This document shows positions 60,197 through 64,000 of a DNA stretch of 64,000 nucleotides, in pieces. Origin of the DNA: Microbacterium helvum (GTDB lineage Bacteria > Actinomycetota > Actinomycetes > Actinomycetales > Microbacteriaceae). The notes under the pieces are model-generated. The model did not search any database and was not told the DNA's origin. It was given only the letters and a program-made list of their open reading frames with translations. Position 1 is the stretch's first letter. Every line of letters begins with the position of its first letter. The position numbers and the translations under genes were made by a program. The stretch is taken from NCBI RefSeq assembly GCF_014779795.1, contig NZ_JACXZS010000012.1, positions 101,973 through 165,972 on the forward strand, in the 5' to 3' direction.

Positions 60197-62113
60197 ATGA
60201 TCCGTGAGGGCAGGCCCCAGCCCACGACCGGATGGAGCATCATGCCGCGGCTGGTCCGCGGAGCACCGCCGGTCGTGCTCGTCGCCGTGGGCGCCCTCTC
60301 GCTGCTGATCGGCCTGCTGATCGTCACGCGGCCGCTGACCTCGCTGGTCGTGCTGACGATCTACGTCGGGATCAGCGCGATCCTCTCCGGCATCGCGCGC
60401 ATGTTGTCGGCGCCCGAGACCCCGCTGTGGTCGCGCATCACGATCGGCTCGGTGTGGATCGCGTTCGGCATCGCGATCCTGGTCGGTCTCGGACGCCGCC
60501 TCGATCTGCTGCCCGAGCTGATCGCCGTGCTGCTGGTGCTCGGAGGACTGGCGTCGCTGTACGACGCGCTCGCCCGCGGCCGCGTCAGCCAGCGCGTGCT
60601 GTCGGCGGTGTGGGGCGGCGCCCAGCTCGCGTTCGGCGTGCTGTCGTACGCATGGCCCGACGTCACCGTGCTGCTCGCCGCCCTGGTGTTCGGGCTGCGC
60701 ACCATCGTGTTCGGACTGACGCTGCTGATCCGGGCCGTGCGCGCATTCGTCGAGGGCCGCCGCTCGGTGCCGGCCAGGGCGGAGCCGGCTCCGGGCGATG
60801 AAGCGGCGGGCGAGGAGGCGGAGAGGGATGCCGCACCCCGGCCGCCGGCATCCACCGAGGTCCTCCCCGCCCGGCACGGCCGGGCACGCGCCGCATGGCT
60901 CGCTGCGGGACGCTACGCGCTGTCGATGCTGCTGGTGGTGCTGGTGGCCGGCGGATGGTGGGCGAACTCGTGGTTCGAGGACGGCGCGCAGGTGGTGGAC
61001 TCGTTCTACGACCCGCCCACCGTGGTGCCGTACGAGCACGGCGCGCTGATCCGCTCCGACGAGTTCACGGGGCAGAAGCCCGCGAATGCCGATGTGTCGC
61101 GCATCCTTTACACGACGCGCGATGCCAACGGGCAACCCGCGGTCGCGAGCGGCCTCGTCATCACGCCGCACGACCTTCCGCCGGGGCCGCGCCCGGTGGT
61201 CGTCTGGAACCACGGCACGACCGGCGTCGCGCGCGGCTGCGCACCGAGCCTGCGCGACGCGTCGGCGACGAAATGGGCGATCCCGGGACTCGACCAGGCG
61301 ATCGCGAAGGGCTGGGTCGTCGTGGCGTCGGACTACTCGGGTCAGGGCGCACCGGGCGACTTCCCGTATCTGATCGGTCGAGGCGAGGCACGGTCCTCTC
61401 TCGACGCGGTCATCGCCGCCCGCGAGCTCGAGGGGCTGACCCTCTCGGCGCACACCGTCGTCTGGGGGCACTCGCAGGGCGGTCACGCGGCGCTGTGGAC
61501 CACGCAGATCGCCCCCGACTACGCCCCCGACATCGACATCCGCGGCACGGCGGTGCTCGCGCCCGCCGCCGAGCCGGTGAAGCTGGCGCACGAGCTCATG
61601 ACCGGCGACGCGAACGCGCTGCTGTCGATCCTCATCTCGTGGGTGCTGGTGCCGTACTCCGAGACGTACTCCGACATCGACCTCAGCGACTATGTGGCGC
61701 CGGGGGCCGAGTCGATCGTGCGCGAGATGACCCAGCGCTGCCCGACCGAGCCGGGCGTGATCGTCTCGGTCGCCGCCGCGCTGGGCGTGTCGGAGGACCG
61801 CCCGCTCTACGTCGGCGACCTGACCTCGGGAGCGCTCGGCAAGCGTCTCGACGACAACACCCCGAACGGCCCGTGGGGCACGCCGATCCTCGTCGCGTGG
61901 GGGAGCGAGGACGAGGTCATCCCGCCGCACCTGCAGCGTGAGTTCGTCGCCACCCTGTGCGGCCAGGGCGAACAGGTGCGCAGCCTGGAGTACGTCGGCT
62001 ACGACCATCTCGGCACGCTCCTGCCGGGGTCCGCCTTCGTCCCCGTGCTGATCACCTGGACCGACGCGCGATTCCGTCATGCCGACACGCATGTGGACGA
62101 CTGCCGCGGCTGA
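60197..62113 (+). CDS. Fusion of a DUF308/HdeD-like membrane domain and a secretory-lipase-type hydrolase
   Basis: 638 residues. N-terminal domain (about 1-190) has six helices like HdeD/DUF308 (LSLLIGLLIVTRPLTSLVVLTIYVGISAILSGIARML). An Ala/Glu/Pro-rich linker (about 190-230) and a seventh helix (about 240-258) lead to an alpha/beta-hydrolase (about 270-638) with the nucleophile in WGHSQGGHA (Ser426), an oxyanion WNHGTTG near 338 and likely catalytic Asp in WGSEDEV and His in YDHLG near 605. With an odd number of helices the hydrolase may lie outside the cell. Resembles PF03583 lipases. Substrate unknown. ATG at 60197. Confidence 0.8.
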   Translation: MIREGRPQPTTGWSIMPRLVRGAPPVVLVAVGALSLLIGLLIVTRPLTSLVVLTIYVGISAILSGIARMLSAPETPLWSRITIGSVWIAFGIAILVGLGRRLDLLPELIAVLLVLGGLASLYDALARGRVSQRVLSAVWGGAQLAFGVLSYAWPDVTVLLAALVFGLRTIVFGLTLLIRAVRAFVEGRRSVPARAEPAPGDEAAGEEAERDAAPRPPASTEVLPARHGRARAAWLAAGRYALSMLLVVLVAGGWWANSWFEDGAQVVDSFYDPPTVVPYEHGALIRSDEFTGQKPANADVSRILYTTRDANGQPAVASGLVITPHDLPPGPRPVVVWNHGTTGVARGCAPSLRDASATKWAIPGLDQAIAKGWVVVASDYSGQGAPGDFPYLIGRGEARSSLDAVIAARELEGLTLSAHTVVWGHSQGGHAALWTTQIAPDYAPDIDIRGTAVLAPAAEPVKLAHELMTGDANALLSILISWVLVPYSETYSDIDLSDYVAPGAESIVREMTQRCPTEPGVIVSVAAALGVSEDRPLYVGDLTSGALGKRLDDNTPNGPWGTPILVAWGSEDEVIPPHLQREFVATLCGQGEQVRSLEYVGYDHLGTLLPGSAFVPVLITWTDARFRHADTHVDDCRG

Positions 62114-62177
62114 GCGCGGGCCGCGTGCCGCGTCAGGGGACTCCCAGGGCGGACGATTCCGGCATCGGGTAACGTTG

Positions 62178-62205
62178 TAGGGTTCCGGCGCGCGCGACGC
62201 GCCGG
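62178..62205 (+). promoter_or_regulatory. nusA promoter and leader hairpin
   Basis: Candidate -10 elements TAACGT and TAGGGT (62178-62183) precede a perfect eight-base-pair hairpin (CCGGCGCG 62185-62192, CGCGCCGG 62198-62205) located about 25 bases before the nusA GTG. NusA is known to autoregulate in other bacteria; a role of this hairpin is inference. Confidence 0.45.
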
Positions 62206-62229
62206 TGAGAGCTGAATACGGAGGCTGTT

Positions 62230-63219
62230 GTGGACATCGATCTCGGACTTCTGCGGACCGTCGAGCGCGAGAAGGAGATCCCCTTCGACGAGCTCGTGCA
62301 CATCATCGAACAGGCGATCCTGACCGCCTACGCCAAGCACACCTCGCCCACCGGCGAGCTGCCCGAGGGCGCGCGCGCAGAGCTCGACCGCAAGACCGGT
62401 CACGTCGCGGTGTTCATCCCGCTGCTGGACGAAGAGGGCGCGGTCATCGGCGAAGAGGAGTCGACGCCCGAGGACTTCGGCCGCATCGCCGCGTTCGCCG
62501 CGAAGCAGGTCATCAGCCAGCGTCTGCGTGACATCGCCGACGACGCCGTGCTGGGCGAGTTCCGCGGCAAGGAGGGCGACATCGTCGCCGGCATCGTGCA
62601 GCAGGGCCCGAACCCGCGCATGGTGCACGTCGACCTCGGCTCGGTCGAGGCGATCCTGCCTCCGGAAGAGCAGGTGCCGAGCGAGGACTACGCCCACGGC
62701 GCCCGACTGCGCGTGTACGTGACCTCGGTCGCGAAGGGCACGAAGGGGCCGCAGATCACCGTCTCGCGCACCCACCCGGGGCTGGTCCGCAAGCTGTTCG
62801 CACTCGAGGTCCCCGAGATCCCGGCGGGCCTCGTCGAGATCGTCTCGCTCGCGCGCGAGGCCGGCCACCGCACCAAGATCGCGGTGAAGGCCAACGATCC
62901 GTCGATCAACGCCAAGGGGGCGTGCATCGGCGAGCTCGGCCGGCGCGTGCGCGCCGTCACCGAAGAGCTCGGCGGCGAGAAGATCGACATCGTCGACTAC
63001 GACCCCGAGCTCGCGAAGTTCGTCGCGAACGCGCTGTCGCCGGCCAAGGTGACGTCGAGCTTCGTCCTGGATGCCTCGAACAAGGCCGTGCGCGCGCTCG
63101 TGCCCGACTACCAGCTGTCGCTCGCGATCGGCAAAGAGGGGCAGAACGCCCGCCTCGCGGCGAAGCTCACGGGTGCCAAGATCGACATCCAGCCTGACTC
63201 GATCCTCGAGGACAGCTGA
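62230..63219 (+). CDS. nusA: Transcription termination/antitermination factor NusA
   Basis: 329 residues: N-terminal RNA-polymerase-binding domain (about 1-105), S1 domain (about 107-180), KH1 and KH2 (about 190-329) with GACIGELGRRVRAVTEELGGEKIDIVDY and the C-terminal LAIGKEGQNARLAAKLTGAKIDIQ. No C-terminal acidic repeats, as in other actinobacteria. GTG start with ACGGAGGC ribosome binding site. In most actinobacteria rimP lies directly upstream; here it does not. Confidence 0.97.
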   Translation: MDIDLGLLRTVEREKEIPFDELVHIIEQAILTAYAKHTSPTGELPEGARAELDRKTGHVAVFIPLLDEEGAVIGEEESTPEDFGRIAAFAAKQVISQRLRDIADDAVLGEFRGKEGDIVAGIVQQGPNPRMVHVDLGSVEAILPPEEQVPSEDYAHGARLRVYVTSVAKGTKGPQITVSRTHPGLVRKLFALEVPEIPAGLVEIVSLAREAGHRTKIAVKANDPSINAKGACIGELGRRVRAVTEELGGEKIDIVDYDPELAKFVANALSPAKVTSSFVLDASNKAVRALVPDYQLSLAIGKEGQNARLAAKLTGAKIDIQPDSILEDS

Positions 63220-63278
63220 GCCTCGGCCCCCGGTCGCCCCGCGAACGAGGAACGAGCGAGACGAAACGTCGGTGTAAG

Positions 63279-63530
63279 ATGGTCCCTGTACGAACGTGCG
63301 TCGGATGCCGCACGCGTGCTCCCCGGTCCGCCCTCCTCAGGGTGGTCTCCATCGATTCCGCCCTCGTCGTCGACGAGCGCGCGTCGTTGCCCGGAAGAGG
63401 CGCGTGGGTGCACGAGACGCCCGAGTGCGTGGATGCCGCCATCCGGCGCCGCGCCTTCGTGCGGGCATTGCGTGTGTCAGGCCCGCTTGACACGCAGACC
63501 ATCGAAGAGCACATCCAGCGAAAAGGCTGA
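63279..63530 (+). CDS. YlxR family RNA-binding protein
   Basis: 83 residues. VRTCVGCRTRAPRSALLRVV with the conserved CVGCR motif and the GRGAWVHETPECVDAAIRRRAF segment define the YlxR family; homologues bind RNase P RNA or tRNA-related RNA and act as nucleoid-associated regulators. ATG at 63279. Standard position between nusA and infB. Confidence 0.92.
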   Translation: MVPVRTCVGCRTRAPRSALLRVVSIDSALVVDERASLPGRGAWVHETPECVDAAIRRRAFVRALRVSGPLDTQTIEEHIQRKG

Positions 63531-63583
63531 ACGGCTATGGAAACAAAGTGAACGGCTCGAAATGAGACCCGTCCGCCGATAAC

Positions 63584-63617
63584 GGTCTGCCCTGTCTGGG
63601 CAGACCCCAGACAGGAG
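63584..63617 (+). promoter_or_regulatory. Two competing hairpins over the infB ribosome binding site
   Basis: Hairpin A: GGTCTGCCC (63584-63592) with GGGCAGACC (63598-63606), nine pairs. Hairpin B: CCTGTCTGGG (63591-63600) with CCCAGACAGG (63606-63615), ten pairs, which buries most of the AGGAG (63613-63617) before the infB GTG. The two share bases 63591-63606, so only one can form at a time. This is the layout of an RNA switch controlling translation. Confidence 0.65.
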
Positions 63618-63622
63618 AATTT

Positions 63623-64000
63623 GTGGCTGCCAAACCACGCGTGCACGAGATCGCTTCCGAGCTCGGCGTCGACAGCAAGGTCGCGCTCGAGAAGCTGAAG
63701 GAGCTCGGCGAATACGTCAAGAGCCCCTCGTCCACCATCGAACCCCCCGTCGCGCGCAAGCTGCGCGCGGCGCTCGAAGCCGACGGCGGCGCGTCCGCTG
63801 CGGCTCCGGCCGCTCCGGCTGCCAAGCCCGGTGCGGCGCGGCCCACCGCGACGCCCGGCGCCGCGGCTGCCAAGCCTGGCCCCGCGGTCAAGCCCGGTCC
63901 GGCTGCCAAGCCCGGTCCGGCGCGCCCGGCCGCGCCTGCGCCCGAAGTGAAGGCCGCGCCCGCAGCCAAGGCTGCCCCGGCCGCCGAGGCGCCCGCGGCT
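63623..64000 (+). CDS. infB: Translation initiation factor IF-2, 3' end missing
   Basis: The first 126 residues of IF-2, open to the window edge. N-terminal IF2 associated helix-turn-helix AAKPRVHEIASELGVDSKVALEKLKELGEYVKSPSSTIEPPVARKLRAAL, then the start of the low-complexity Ala/Pro/Lys/Gly-rich region with repeated KPGPA units, typical of actinobacterial IF-2. GTG start with AGGAG at ideal distance. The GTPase domain is beyond the window. Confidence 0.95.
   Translation, partial: MAAKPRVHEIASELGVDSKVALEKLKELGEYVKSPSSTIEPPVARKLRAALEADGGASAAAPAAPAAKPGAARPTATPGAAAAKPGPAVKPGPAAKPGPARPAAPAPEVKAAPAAKAAPAAEAPAA

Overview
The window is a stretch of high-GC actinobacterial chromosome, most likely from Microbacterium or a close relative in the Microbacteriaceae. 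The call rests on conserved actinobacterial gene order (prfA ... prmC-tsaC-wecA-atpI-like-atpBEFHAGDC; dxr ... rseP ... ispG ... proS ... nusA-ylxR-infB), many leaderless starts, and short dispersed repeats of a kind I associate with this family. I see no tRNA, rRNA, CRISPR array, IS transposase or prophage block. Genes are tightly packed and no stretch over 300 bases lacks one; the longest gaps (1063-1340, 11952-12194, 37869-38082, 46426-46634) hold palindromic repeats, the ATP synthase promoter and leader, or a trp-type attenuator.

Region 1 (1-9470): the release factor gene prfA, cut by the left edge, is separated from its usual partner prmC by an accessory block. The block holds a DUF559 nuclease-like gene bracketed by two copies of a long palindrome, a small holin-family membrane protein, a large LuxR-type ATPase regulator, and a cysteine locus with cysE and two tandem cysK genes. 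Region 2 (9527-18973): the tRNA t6A enzyme, the wall-glycan priming enzyme WecA/TagO, an AtpI-like protein and the full F-type ATP synthase operon, closed by a strong terminator.

Region 3 (19084-35665): mixed metabolism and envelope genes: YaaA, two membrane proteins, an aldo/keto reductase, a heterodimeric ABC exporter with one degenerate ATP site, a PP2C phosphatase next to an EccC/FtsK-like ATPase, an amino-acid permease facing an asparaginase-alanine dehydrogenase pair, OsmC and a PlsC acyltransferase. Region 4 (35780-47786): a lipoprotein FKBP, then the isoprenoid genes dxr and ispG with the site-2 protease rseP. These are spread apart by a stray Mur ligase, a YcnI copper-type locus, an ECF42-like sigma factor with its DGPF partner, and a fused TrpE-G/PhzE-type synthase.

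Region 5 (47786-64000): small enzymes and transporters, a TetR regulator with a divergent membrane protein and a clear operator-like inverted repeat, an RNase II-like enzyme divergent from proS, a glycosyltransferase, a LOG protein, a membrane-lipase fusion, and nusA-ylxR-infB running off the right edge.

The most striking unannotated signals are regulatory. A leaderless 11-residue peptide with tandem Trp codons (46512-46547) precedes mutually exclusive hairpins and an intrinsic terminator ahead of the TrpE-G/PhzE-type gene, a Trp attenuator. The infB leader can form two competing hairpins, one covering the ribosome binding site. Twelve starts have TANNNT exactly six bases upstream. There are two families of 59-65 base palindromes, and a 20-base dispersed repeat lies in frame inside RseP.
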